Shown here: positions 9,450 to 17,182 of the stretch, piece by piece
Layout of the letters: each line of letters begins with the position of its first letter
How positions within the stretch are numbered: the first letter of the stretch is position 1
Assembly: GCF_000219215.1 (NCBI RefSeq)
Contig: NC_015723.1
Coordinates: 1,798,001-1,862,000 of the forward strand
Reading direction: 5' to 3'
Source: Cupriavidus necator N-1
GTDB taxonomy: Bacteria; Pseudomonadota; Gammaproteobacteria; Burkholderiales; Burkholderiaceae
Length of the DNA stretch: 64,000 nt
Notes under the pieces: model-generated
Database searches by the model: none
What the model saw: the letters and a program-made list of their open reading frames with translations, nothing else
What the model was told of the DNA's origin: nothing
Position numbers and translations under genes: made by a program

Positions 9450-11159
9450 TCAGGCCAGTTCGTGCGGGAAGTACTTGATGACGCAGTCGACCGGATTGGG
9501 CGCGGCTTGCCCCAGCCCGCAGATCGATGCATCGCGCATCACCGCGGACAGGTCATCCAGCGCCGACAGGTCCCACTTGGGCTGGCGGATCAGGTCGAGC
9601 GCCTTGGCGGTGCCGGTGCGGCACGGTGTGCATTGCCCGCAGGACTCGTGCTTGAAGAAGTGCATCAGGTTGCGCGCTGCCTGCGTGGCGCTGTCCTGGT
9701 CGGACAGGATCACCACCGCGGCCGAGCCGATAAAGCAGCCGTAGGGCTGCAGCGTGTCGAAGTCCAGCGGGATATTGCCCATCGATGCTGGCAGGATGCC
9801 GCCAGAGGCGCCACCCGGCAGGTAACCGTAGAACGCATGGCCGTCAAGCATGCCGCCGCAGTATTCGTCGATCAGTTCGCGCACCGTGATACCCGCCGGC
9901 GCCAGATGCACGCCGGGCCGTTTCACCCGGCCGGAGACCGAGAACGAACGCAGCCCCTTGCGGCCGTTGCGCCCCTGCGAGGCAAACCACTCGGCGCCCT
10001 TCTCGATGATGTCGCGCACCCAGTACAGGGTCTCGAAGTTGTGCTCCAGCGTGGGCCGGCCGAACAGGCCCACCTCCGCCACATAGGGCGGGCGCAGCCG
10101 CGGCATGCCGCGCTTGCCTTCGATCGACTCGATCATGGCCGACTCTTCGCCGCAGATATAGGCGCCCGCGCCGCGGCGCAGTTCGATCGTCGGCAAGCCG
10201 GGGATTGGCGGGTCTTGCTGCAGCCGCCGCAGTTCTTCGGCCAGCAGCGCGCGGCAGCCAGCGTATTCGTCGCGCAGGTAGATATAGATCGCTGACACGT
10301 TGACCACCGTCGCCGCGATCAGCATGCCCTCCAGAAACCGGTGCGGATCGCGCTCCAGGTAGACGCGGTCCTTGAAGGTGCCGGGCTCGCCCTCGTCGAT
10401 GTTGACGGCCATCAGCCGGGGCGCGGGCTCGTTCTGCACGATGCGCCACTTGCGCCCGGTCGGGAAGCCCGCGCCGCCCAGCCCGCGCAGGCCGGAGTCC
10501 TCCATCGTGCACAGCACGGCGGCCGGTTCCAGGTCGCCGCTGGCGAGGAACTTCAGCAAGGTATAGCCGCCGTCCTTCTGGTAAGCGTCGTAGCCGATAT
10601 AAGGCTCGGGCGCATGGCGCACGGCCTTTGCCTGCACGGCGGCGTCGATGGCCTCGGCCGTGGCAGCATCGACCGGATTCTGCCCGACCAGCGCCGCGGG
10701 CGCCTTTTCGCAGCGGCCGATGCAGGGCGCGGCCACCACGCGCACTTCAGTGCCGAGCACCGCGGGCAGCTTGTCGATCAGCGCCTGCGCGCCCGCCAGC
10801 TCGCAGGCAATGCCTTCGCATACGCGCACGGTCAGCGCCGGCGACGGCGCGATCTGGCCGTCGGCGTCCTCGCGCACCACGTCGAAGTGGTGGTAGAAGG
10901 TGGCGACTTCATAGACCTCGGTCATCGACAGCCGCAGTTCGCTGGCCAGCGCCACCAGGTGCGGCATCGCCAACTGGCCGTAGCGGTCGTTGATGCAGTG
11001 CAGGTGTTCGATCAGCAGGTCGCGCCGGCGGGGCATGTCGCCCAGCGCCACGCGCACTTCGGCCAGCGCGGCCGCGTCTACCTGCCTGCCCTTGGGCTGG
11101 CGGCGCTTGCGCTGCCGGCCGAGCCCCGTCGCCTCGAGTGGAATGACAACCTGGTTCAT
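9450..11159 (-). CDS. fdwB: Formate dehydrogenase diaphorase subunit, fused NuoE-NuoF type
   Basis: 569-aa subunit that passes electrons from FdwA to NAD. Residues 1 to about 170 are a NuoE-like [2Fe-2S] domain (VCEGIACELAG ... APCIGRCEKAPA). The rest is a NuoF-like FMN/NADH domain with GLRGLGGAGFPTGRKW, the NADH loop DEGEPGTFKDR, GAGAYICGEESAMIESIEG, and a final [4Fe-4S] motif ESCGQCTPCRTGT with a later Cys in ASICGLGQ. The fusion distinguishes it from FdsG/FdsB, which are separate proteins. The start at ATG 11159 (MNQVVIPLEATG) is chosen over 11198, since neither has a strong ribosome site and the extra 13 residues are not family-like. The stop lies 9 bp before fdwA. No fdsC/fdsD maturation genes are in the window. 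Confidence 0.9.
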   Translation of the reverse strand: MNQVVIPLEATGLGRQRKRRQPKGRQVDAAALAEVRVALGDMPRRRDLLIEHLHCINDRYGQLAMPHLVALASELRLSMTEVYEVATFYHHFDVVREDADGQIAPSPALTVRVCEGIACELAGAQALIDKLPAVLGTEVRVVAAPCIGRCEKAPAALVGQNPVDAATAEAIDAAVQAKAVRHAPEPYIGYDAYQKDGGYTLLKFLASGDLEPAAVLCTMEDSGLRGLGGAGFPTGRKWRIVQNEPAPRLMAVNIDEGEPGTFKDRVYLERDPHRFLEGMLIAATVVNVSAIYIYLRDEYAGCRALLAEELRRLQQDPPIPGLPTIELRRGAGAYICGEESAMIESIEGKRGMPRLRPPYVAEVGLFGRPTLEHNFETLYWVRDIIEKGAEWFASQGRNGRKGLRSFSVSGRVKRPGVHLAPAGITVRELIDEYCGGMLDGHAFYGYLPGGASGGILPASMGNIPLDFDTLQPYGCFIGSAAVVILSDQDSATQAARNLMHFFKHESCGQCTPCRTGTAKALDLIRQPKWDLSALDDLSAVMRDASICGLGQAAPNPVDCVIKYFPHELA

Positions 11160-11340
11160 GGCGTGCCTGGATTCTGTTTGTGGGGTTCCGATGTGCAATC
11201 AGGAAGGCGCCCGGCGGGCCGCCCTCCTGTCGCGCTTTGTAGTTGTCGTATTGTGCTACCGGGCGCGGCGTCTGTGCAGGCATCGCAGCCGCCACGTCCG
11301 GGTCCTGCCGGCGCCGGGGGGCGCCGTACTGCTTTCTTTA

Positions 11341-12660
11341 TCAGGTCAGGTCTTCCGGCACGGTACGGTAGCCCATCGGTGCCGAGGCATTGGCATGCAC
11401 ATATTTACGGGCATGCGCCTCGCGCATCGGCTTGAGCACGAACAGCGCCATTACCGCGGTCAATGCCGCCATGGCGGAGGCCACCATGAAGACCGCATGC
11501 CAGCTGCCCGTGACAGTGGTGATCACGCTGGAGAACGGCACCAGCAGCGCGGCCGTGCCCTTGGCGGTGTACAGCAGGCCCGCGTTGGTGGCGGCAAACT
11601 TCGGCCCGAAGGTGTCGCCGCAGGTGGCAGGGAACAGGCTGTAGATCTCACCCCAAGCAAAGAACACCACGCCTGTCAGCACCACGAAGGCAACCGGATG
11701 GTGGCCGTACTTGGACAGCAGCAGGATGCCGATGGCCTCGACCCCGAAGGCAAAGAACATTGTGCGTTCACGGCCGATATGATCGGAGATCCAGCCGAAG
11801 AACGGGCGCGTCAGGCCATTGAGCACGCGGTCGATGGTCAGTGCGAAGGTCAGCGCCGGCAAGGTCAGGCCGAGGATCGAGATCGGGGCGTCGTGCAGGC
11901 CGAAGTCCTTGGCGATCGGGCCGAGCTGGGCGGTGGCCATGAGGCCGCCGGCGGCCATCATCACGAACATCGCGTACATGACCCAGAAGATCGGCGACTT
12001 CAGCACCTCGCGCGGCGAAGCATTGTAGGTTGCGGCAGCCTTCAGCGTGGACTTGACCTCGCTCAGGATCTTGGCCGACGGCGGGTACAAGGCCATGCCC
12101 AGGATGAACACGATCAGGCCCTGGCCAAGACCGAACCACAGGAACGCGGCCTCATAGCCCGAAGTCTTGATCATGTTGGCAATGGGCACCACGGTCAGCG
12201 CGGAGCCCGCACCGAAACCGGCTGCGGTAATCCCCGCTGCCAGGCCCCGGCGATTGGGAAACCATTTCAGCGCGTTGCCCACGCAGGTGCCATACACCGC
12301 GCCCGCGCCAAGGCCGCCGATCGCCGCCGCGAAGTAAAGCATGGGCAGCGAGGACGCCACCGAGTTCAGGGCCCACGCAATCGCGCACAGCAGGCCACCG
12401 CCCACCACCACCGGGCGCGGGCCGTACTTGTCGACCAGGTAGCCTTCAATCGGCACCAGCCAGGTTTCCGTCACGACGAAGATGGTGAAGGCCACCTGGA
12501 TCGCGGTGCGGCCCCAGTGGTACTTGTCGTCGATCGGGTTGACGAACAGCGTCCAGCCGTATTGCATGTTGGCGATCATCGCCATGCAGATCACGCCGAA
12601 TACCAGTTGCACCCACGGCGACGCAAAGCGCGACGTGGACTCCCTCTGCTGCAATTCCAT
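11341..12660 (-). CDS. oxlT: MFS oxalate:formate antiporter (first copy)
   Basis: 439-aa, 12-helix major-facilitator carrier of the OxlT family, expected to import oxalate in exchange for formate. Motifs include MQYGWTLFVNPID in helix 1, VYGTCVGNALKWFPNRRGLAAGITAAGFGAGSA in helices 4-5, NGLTRPFFGWISD (probable equivalent of the essential Arg272 of Oxalobacter OxlT) and LYTAKGTAALLVP (probable equivalent of Lys355). The ATG at 12660 follows AAGGAGACATC. The GntR-type oxalate operator lies about 115 bp upstream. fdwBA follow 181 bp downstream on the same strand and may share read-through. A second carrier is at 23245-24588. Confidence 0.88.
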   Translation of the reverse strand: MELQQRESTSRFASPWVQLVFGVICMAMIANMQYGWTLFVNPIDDKYHWGRTAIQVAFTIFVVTETWLVPIEGYLVDKYGPRPVVVGGGLLCAIAWALNSVASSLPMLYFAAAIGGLGAGAVYGTCVGNALKWFPNRRGLAAGITAAGFGAGSALTVVPIANMIKTSGYEAAFLWFGLGQGLIVFILGMALYPPSAKILSEVKSTLKAAATYNASPREVLKSPIFWVMYAMFVMMAAGGLMATAQLGPIAKDFGLHDAPISILGLTLPALTFALTIDRVLNGLTRPFFGWISDHIGRERTMFFAFGVEAIGILLLSKYGHHPVAFVVLTGVVFFAWGEIYSLFPATCGDTFGPKFAATNAGLLYTAKGTAALLVPFSSVITTVTGSWHAVFMVASAMAALTAVMALFVLKPMREAHARKYVHANASAPMGYRTVPEDLT

Positions 12661-12761
12661 GATGTCTCCTTATAGCGGCTTGCCGCCAAGGTGGAAGATG
12701 GGCGCCTGTAGACGCCTCTGCGTGACTCTCAGTCAAAGAACAGCTGAGCCGTTCTAGTGCT

Positions 12762-12781
12762 ATACGGTATGTGATATATCA
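12762..12781 (-). promoter_or_regulatory. Oxalate-regulon operator, site A (oxlT)
   Basis: ATACGGTATGTGATATATCA, identical over 20 bp to sites C (oxc-frc) and E (frc2). The core TGATATATCA is a perfect palindrome and the GGTATG extension faces the gene. Core centre to oxlT start is about 116 bp. Confidence 0.82.
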
Positions 12782-13338
12782 GGTAAGTCAAGCGTATTCG
12801 TCGCGGCCCTGCAGCATGAGACCGCGGCGAGCGACACCTGGCTGGCCGTTGCTGCAGTGCGACTGGTGCGCACACTGCATCAATGGCCGGTCCGACAGCA
12901 TCCGGAGTCGTTGGAAATCAAGCAGTTGCCATGCATCGGCGCATCAATCCGCCGACTGCTGGCACCCGCAAGAATGCCGGGGATCGCGCGTGGGAAAAAC
13001 CGGGAAAACGATGAGTTGGGGAAAGTCCCTAGATGCATACATTAATGTATTGCACCGCATGTATGGCCTTGGGAACGATGCCTGAGGAGGCGCTGCAGGC
13101 ACGGCAGGGAGCTGCCGGATTGGGAAAGGCGGCGCAAGCAAGGGTTGCGCGGGGCGATCGCTAGTAGCGATCGGGAGGAAGGTGGTGGCGGCCGCAGGTT
13201 CGCGCGGAACCCTGCCCTGGCTCGCGGCGAATGCCGCAGGTCAGGAATCAACCGAGGTACTGCCACAAGGGATGCCGGCCGCTACAACCCTTGCCAGATG
13301 CGCTGTTCAGCGCGAAAGGCGCATGGCCCCTGCGCGCA
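12782..13338. other. Gene-free stretch between oxlT promoter and a small ORF
   Basis: About 560 bp with no convincing gene; the open frames have no family resemblance or ribosome site. The only structured feature is an AT-rich palindrome ATACATTAATGTAT (13037-13050), framed by TGC and TGCA, with the look of an unassigned regulator site. The rest is ordinary GC-rich sequence and could be remains of a lost gene. Confidence 0.5.
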
Positions 13339-13557
13339 TTACGCGTAAGCCAGTTCACCGGCAGCGGGCACGATGCGCGACGGGCTGGCACGGCCCACGC
13401 CATCGCTTTCCTGGTTCGAGCCCAGGCCGGCGAAGCGACCATGCTCCTGCGCGGTCACCAGCACGTCCATCGGCAGGCGCGTGGCCAGCAGCGTGGTCAC
13501 GCCGACACCGGCAGCAATCAGGCCCAGGCCAAGAGCGAAGAGAAGAGCGACTTCCAT
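13339..13557 (-). CDS. Small membrane protein (72 aa) under an oxalate operator
   Basis: Hypothetical protein starting at ATG 13557 with GGAG seven bases upstream. Residues 3-27 form one clear hydrophobic helix (MEVALLFALGLGLIAAGVGV), followed by a polar, Gly/Ser-rich tail of about 40 residues. I recognise no family. Support for it being real is the good ribosome site and a copy of the oxalate-regulon operator 72-86 bp upstream (13629-13643), at a distance similar to the other regulated genes. It may assist transport or a membrane complex in oxalate metabolism; this is only inference. Confidence 0.55.
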   Translation of the reverse strand: MEVALLFALGLGLIAAGVGVTTLLATRLPMDVLVTAQEHGRFAGLGSNQESDGVGRASPSRIVPAAGELAYA

Positions 13558-13628
13558 TTGAAAACTCCAATAGCGTTGTGGTCAGGAGTTTTCATTATAT
13601 GCTGCGCTGCACTATGTGTAAATATCCT

Positions 13629-13643
13629 GTATGTGATATATCA
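13629..13643 (-). promoter_or_regulatory. Oxalate-regulon operator, site B (72-aa membrane protein)
   Basis: GTATGTGATATATCA preceded by CT: the full core and extension of the regulon motif minus the outer ATACG. It has the same orientation relative to its gene as sites A, C and E. Confidence 0.75.
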
Positions 13644-13704
13644 GTAGAAGTTTTGCACTAATACAACGAAAGCCGCCCCAATGCCCCCAGAAGAGCCGAT
13701 GGCC

Positions 13705-14628
13705 TCACACCGTGGTCGTTTCACGACGCGCCACCGGTGGCTCCTGATACTCCTGGCCACGCAAGGCATCCCAGATTGCCGCGGCATTGGGCTTGAGCGA
13801 ACGGCTCTTGCGCCGAACCAGCATCACCGTGGAAGTCACCTGCGGACGCAGCGGCCGCATCACTGCCGCCGGATTCATGCCGCCAACCTGGGCACGCGAC
13901 GGCACCACGCCGATCCCGAGGCCCAGCGCCACCATGCCGAACACCGCCGCAAAGTGCCCAAGCAACTGCAGCGAGCCCGCACGCACGTGATAGCTGCTGA
14001 GCGCCTTCTCCACCGCGGGCTGCATGCCGCACTGCTGGTCCAGGGCCAGCACGCGGGCATCGCTCAGGTCGCCCCACCCTACCGCTTCGCGCATGGCCAG
14101 CGGATGCTGGGCGGGCAGGACGGCATGGTAGGCATCGACGCACAGCGGTTCACAATAGAGGTCATCGCTTGGCTGCGGATCGGTGGCAATGCCGAAGTCC
14201 ACCTCGCCGCTGCGCACGCTTTGCAGCACCGACTCCTGCGAGCGGTCCTTCAGGTGAATGGCAATCGCCGGCCACGCTTGCCGGCAGCCGGCCAGCCACG
14301 TCGGCACCGACATCGAGCTGAGCACCGGATCCGAGGCGATCTGCACCAGGCCCTGGCACGGACGGCTGGCGCTCTGGCTGTCGCGCAAGGTCTGCTCCAC
14401 CTCTTCGATCAGGTGGCAGATGCGCTGCGACAGGTGCTGGCCGGCATCAGTCAGTTCCACCTGGCGCGTGGTACGGTCGAACAGGCGCTGGTCGATCTCA
14501 TCTTCCAGCTCACGCACGCTGCGGCTGACCGCGGATTGCGTCAGGCCCAGTTCAACCGAGGCACGCGTAAAGCTCTTGTGCCGCGCTACCGCGGCGAAGG
14601 CCTTCAGTTGGGGGAGCGAGATATTCAT
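13705..14628 (-). CDS. LysR-family transcriptional regulator (LysR1)
   Basis: 307-aa LysR regulator with an N-terminal winged helix (LPQLKAFAAVARHKSFTRASVELGLTQSAVSRSVRELE, residues 5-42) and a periplasmic-binding-like effector domain with the typical VALGLGIGVVPS segment near 240. It lies divergent to LysR2 (14946) across a 317-bp gap and faces the operator of the 72-aa gene at its 3' side. Its target cannot be read from the sequence; position inside the oxalate island suggests a role there. Confidence 0.85.
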   Translation of the reverse strand: MNISLPQLKAFAAVARHKSFTRASVELGLTQSAVSRSVRELEDEIDQRLFDRTTRQVELTDAGQHLSQRICHLIEEVEQTLRDSQSASRPCQGLVQIASDPVLSSMSVPTWLAGCRQAWPAIAIHLKDRSQESVLQSVRSGEVDFGIATDPQPSDDLYCEPLCVDAYHAVLPAQHPLAMREAVGWGDLSDARVLALDQQCGMQPAVEKALSSYHVRAGSLQLLGHFAAVFGMVALGLGIGVVPSRAQVGGMNPAAVMRPLRPQVTSTVMLVRRKSRSLKPNAAAIWDALRGQEYQEPPVARRETTTV

Positions 14629-14856
14629 GACCTGCCCCCCTGCCCAGCACCGGCGTGGCTGAGACGGAGCCTGTCTTCAGGCATGGCGGGGTGTCGCGTT
14701 GCACGCACCATTGCGTTCAGTCCGGTCACGGTAGTCTCCTTGTGTTTTTTTGTCGTGGCTGTAGGCAGCCATCGTTGTTATCGGCCATGCTTGTGGCCAT
14801 TGGCGGACTCCTGGCGCAAGCCGGAGGGCCGGATTCGGGGGGCATGCCAATCCGAC

Positions 14857-14930
14857 GATTGATGCTACTTGAATCTAAGATCAGCACTGCATAAAGTTTT
14901 TTATCGTTTATATAGTCAATCGCTTATATA
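14857..14930 (+). promoter_or_regulatory. Promoter element shared by lysR2 and oxlT2
   Basis: About 74 bp resembling 24701-24778 upstream of oxlT2: both contain GATT(G/C)ATGCTAC(T/C)TGAA, then TAAAGTTTTTTATCGT (13 identical or more in a row), then an AT-rich stretch ending TTATATAT. ATCGTTTAT (14903-14911) recurs near the next gene. It is probably the binding region of the CbbR-like LysR encoded just downstream. Confidence 0.6.
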
Positions 14931-14945
14931 TCGCACGGGACGAGG

Positions 14946-15887
14946 ATGAGGAACGCCACGCTGCGGCAACTGAAGGTCTTTGAGACCGTTGCCCGCCATA
15001 TGAGCTTTTCACGCGCTGCCGAGGAACTGCACCTGACCCAGCCCGCGGTATCGACCCAGGTGCGGCAGCTGGAGCACCATGTGGGGCTGCCCCTGTTCGA
15101 GCAGTTGGGCAAGAAGATCTACCTGACCCCGGCTGGCCATGAGATGCTGCATTACAGCCGCAGCATCATCCAGCAGTTCCGCGAGGCCGAAGACGCCATG
15201 TCCCAGCTCAAGGGCATCTCCGGCGGCCGGCTCAACGTGGCGGTGATCAGCGCCGGCGACTATTTCTTTCCGCGCCTGCTGGCCGAGTTCATGAACCGCC
15301 ATGAAGGCGTGACGCTGAACCTTGCCGTGCATAACCGCGAGGAATTGCTGCACCAGCTGGCCGGCAACCTGACCGACCTGGCGGTGATGGTGCGTCCGCC
15401 CGAAGGCATGGACACCATCAACGAGGTCTTCGCCCCGCACCCCTATGTCATCGTGGCTGCGCCCACCCACCCGCTGGTGGGCCAGCGCAATATCCCGCTG
15501 GCGGCGCTGACTGACGAAGCCTTCGTTTCACGCGAGAAAGGCTCGGATACCTGGAATTCGATGCAGGAAGGCTTTGCTGGAAAGCTGTCCAATATGCGCA
15601 TTGCGATGGAGATCAAAAGCACGGAAACCATCAAGCAGGCGGTGATCGCCAACATGGGCATCGCCTTCCTGTCGGCGCATACGGTGGGGCTGGAGCTGCA
15701 GGCCGGCAAGCTCGCGGTGCTGGACATCGAGGGCTTCCCGGTCATGCTCAACTGGTACGTGGTGCACCGCAAGAACAAGCGGCTGCCGCCGGTAGCGCTC
15801 GCTTTCAAGCAGTTCCTGATGGAAGACGGCGCGGCACTGATCCAGCGCATCACCGGCGTGGAAGGTTTGATCAGCCAGAATGCATAA
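14946..15887 (+). CDS. LysR-family regulator, CbbR-like (LysR2)
   Basis: 313-aa LysR protein of the CbbR branch: TLRQLKVFETVARHMSFSRAAEELHLTQPAVSTQVRQLEHH (residues 5-45) gives the winged helix, and the effector domain has the CbbR-like GGRLNVAVISAGDYFFPRLLAEF start near residue 95. The ATG at 14946 directly abuts GAGG, an unusually short spacing, and no better start exists. The same upstream element occurs before oxlT2, so it probably controls itself, oxlT2 and perhaps the small gene at 15992. There are no cbb genes in the window, so an oxalate-, formate- or glyoxylate-linked effector is inferred. Confidence 0.87.
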   Translation: MRNATLRQLKVFETVARHMSFSRAAEELHLTQPAVSTQVRQLEHHVGLPLFEQLGKKIYLTPAGHEMLHYSRSIIQQFREAEDAMSQLKGISGGRLNVAVISAGDYFFPRLLAEFMNRHEGVTLNLAVHNREELLHQLAGNLTDLAVMVRPPEGMDTINEVFAPHPYVIVAAPTHPLVGQRNIPLAALTDEAFVSREKGSDTWNSMQEGFAGKLSNMRIAMEIKSTETIKQAVIANMGIAFLSAHTVGLELQAGKLAVLDIEGFPVMLNWYVVHRKNKRLPPVALAFKQFLMEDGAALIQRITGVEGLISQNA

Positions 15888-15931
15888 ACGATTGATTATG
15901 GTTTTGCTATGAAACTTTAATTATCGTAAAT
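15884..15931 (+). promoter_or_regulatory. Paired ATCGT motifs upstream of the 101-aa gene
   Basis: ATAAACGAT (15884-15892, reverse of ATCGTTTAT) and ATCGTAAAT (15923-15931) lie before the 15992 gene. The first is embedded in the imperfect dyad CATAA-N8-TTATG overlapping the LysR2 stop codon. They match the ATCGT motif in the lysR2 and oxlT2 promoters. Confidence 0.4.
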
Positions 15932-15991
15932 CATTCCGGGTCCCTATGCTTGTCTCAACCCAACCGCTACCGCGCATTTCAGGAGACGAGC

Positions 15992-16297
15992 ATGAACCAG
16001 GTCCAACAGGAAAGCCGCCAAGCTGCCGTCACGGTCGGCACCGATAACCAACCCATTCCGCGCGACACCCAGCTCGCCGCCTACAACGCCGCGTTTATCG
16101 AGTTGGGCCTGCGCTTCCGCTGGGACGCCGAGATGTATGAATGGCTGTGCGGCATCGAATGCGAGAAGGCGCGCGTGGCCCGCTATATCGAAGAACACCA
16201 CGCGCACCTGCTGGCCGCCTATGACGCCGCCTTTCTGAGCGCGCTGATCTTCGAGAAGAAGAACGAATACCTGCGCGCGGTCGGTCATCTCAACTGA
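15992..16297 (+). CDS. Conserved-looking small cytoplasmic protein, 101 aa, unknown function
   Basis: Starts at ATG 15992 (MNQVQQESRQAAV) behind AGGAGACG. Predicted soluble and alpha-helical, rich in Ala, Glu and aromatic residues, with a middle section FRWDAEMYEWLCGIECEKARVARYIEEHHAHLLAAYDAAF. There is no signal peptide and no membrane segment. I do not recognise a family. It is co-oriented with LysR2, 104 bp downstream, and ends at a strong terminator. It could be a LysR2 target, since ATCGT motifs precede it. Confidence 0.7.
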   Translation: MNQVQQESRQAAVTVGTDNQPIPRDTQLAAYNAAFIELGLRFRWDAEMYEWLCGIECEKARVARYIEEHHAHLLAAYDAAFLSALIFEKKNEYLRAVGHLN

Positions 16298-16316
16298 GGG
16301 GGCCGGTCAGTTCACG

Positions 16317-16345
16317 GCGAGGCGCGCGAGCGGCCTCGCTTTTTT
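16317..16345 (+). terminator. Rho-independent terminator
   Basis: Stem GCGAGGC / GCCTCGC with a 9-base loop followed by six T (16340-16345), 20 bp after the 101-aa gene. Confidence 0.85.
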
Positions 16346-16460
16346 GCCTGGCCCGCATGTCCCTCAGGCGAGGTCACCATGCCTGCGCACCGCGCAGTCG
16401 TCGTAAGATTCGGCATCAACACTCACGCGCCCGGCGCTTGCCCGGCTTGCCACCCGTTTC

Positions 16461-17048
16461 ATGCCGACCCGACGCACCGACGAAGAATTTGCCCACGAAC
16501 TGACCCGGCTGCTGAGCACCGAAGGCGTGTCGTCGCTGACCATCGGCGAGATTGCCCAACGCATGCGCTGCTCGCGGCGGCGCCTGTACGAAATCGCGCC
16601 GACCAAGGAAGCGCTGTTCGTCGGCATCTGCCGCGACGTGCTTGCTGACAACCTGGAAAGGGGCTTTGCCGCGGCGCACCGCGAAAGCGATGCGGCGCGG
16701 GCAGTGTCCGCCTACCTGCATGCCGCGCTCCACACATCGGGACTGAGCAAGGCGGCGCTTGCGGACCTAGATGCGATCGACAGCGGCCGGGCGGTATTCG
16801 ACGACTACCAACTGGCGCGCGTGCGCGGGCTGGAAAGCCTGTTGGACGCAGGCATGCGGCAAGGGCTGATGGCGCAGCACAATCCGCGGCTGGTTTCCGA
16901 AGCGATCCTGGGCGCCGCGTACCGGCTGCGCAACCAGCAGTTCCTGAAGGAAACCGGCCTGAAGATGGGCGATGCCTTCAGCGAGTTCTACGAGATCATC
17001 CTAAACGGCCTGCTGTGCCGGCCCGAAGCCGGCGCCGGCACCTCTTAG
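16461..17048 (+). CDS. TetR-family transcriptional regulator
   Basis: 195-aa TetR-type repressor: the N-terminal helix-turn-helix spans VSSLTIGEIAQRMRCSRRRLYEIAPTKEALFVGI (about residues 23-56), and the all-helical C-terminal domain is of normal length. It converges with the acyl-CoA ligase gene at 17183-18760. A TCTGGT-N9-ACCAGA dyad upstream of that ligase could be its operator, but this is speculative. Ligand unknown. Confidence 0.85.
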   Translation: MPTRRTDEEFAHELTRLLSTEGVSSLTIGEIAQRMRCSRRRLYEIAPTKEALFVGICRDVLADNLERGFAAAHRESDAARAVSAYLHAALHTSGLSKAALADLDAIDSGRAVFDDYQLARVRGLESLLDAGMRQGLMAQHNPRLVSEAILGAAYRLRNQQFLKETGLKMGDAFSEFYEIILNGLLCRPEAGAGTS

Positions 17049-17182
17049 CCGCGCGCCGGCGCGCGGGTCGGCCGGATTGCGTTGAAACGCAAGCGGATTG
17101 CCATGGTGGCCTCCTCCATGATTGTTGGTCCGGGCAGGCCGCCGGCCCGCTTGCGGGACCGTGCGGCATGCGGTGAGCGCAC

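Noticed and set aside
6912..10295. Open frame of over 1,100 codons on the plus strand opposite fdwA-fdwB
   Set aside because: No ribosome site, no domain, and the opposite strand carries unmistakable formate dehydrogenase motifs. Such antisense frames are common in high-GC DNA.
12771..13085. 104-codon frame starting at the oxlT operator
   Set aside because: The start lies inside the operator palindrome, no ribosome site, Cys/Ser/Trp-rich composition.
14946..15887. True CbbR regulating a Calvin-cycle operon
   Set aside because: No cbb genes are in the window; the shared promoter element points to oxlT2. Only membership in the CbbR-like branch is kept.
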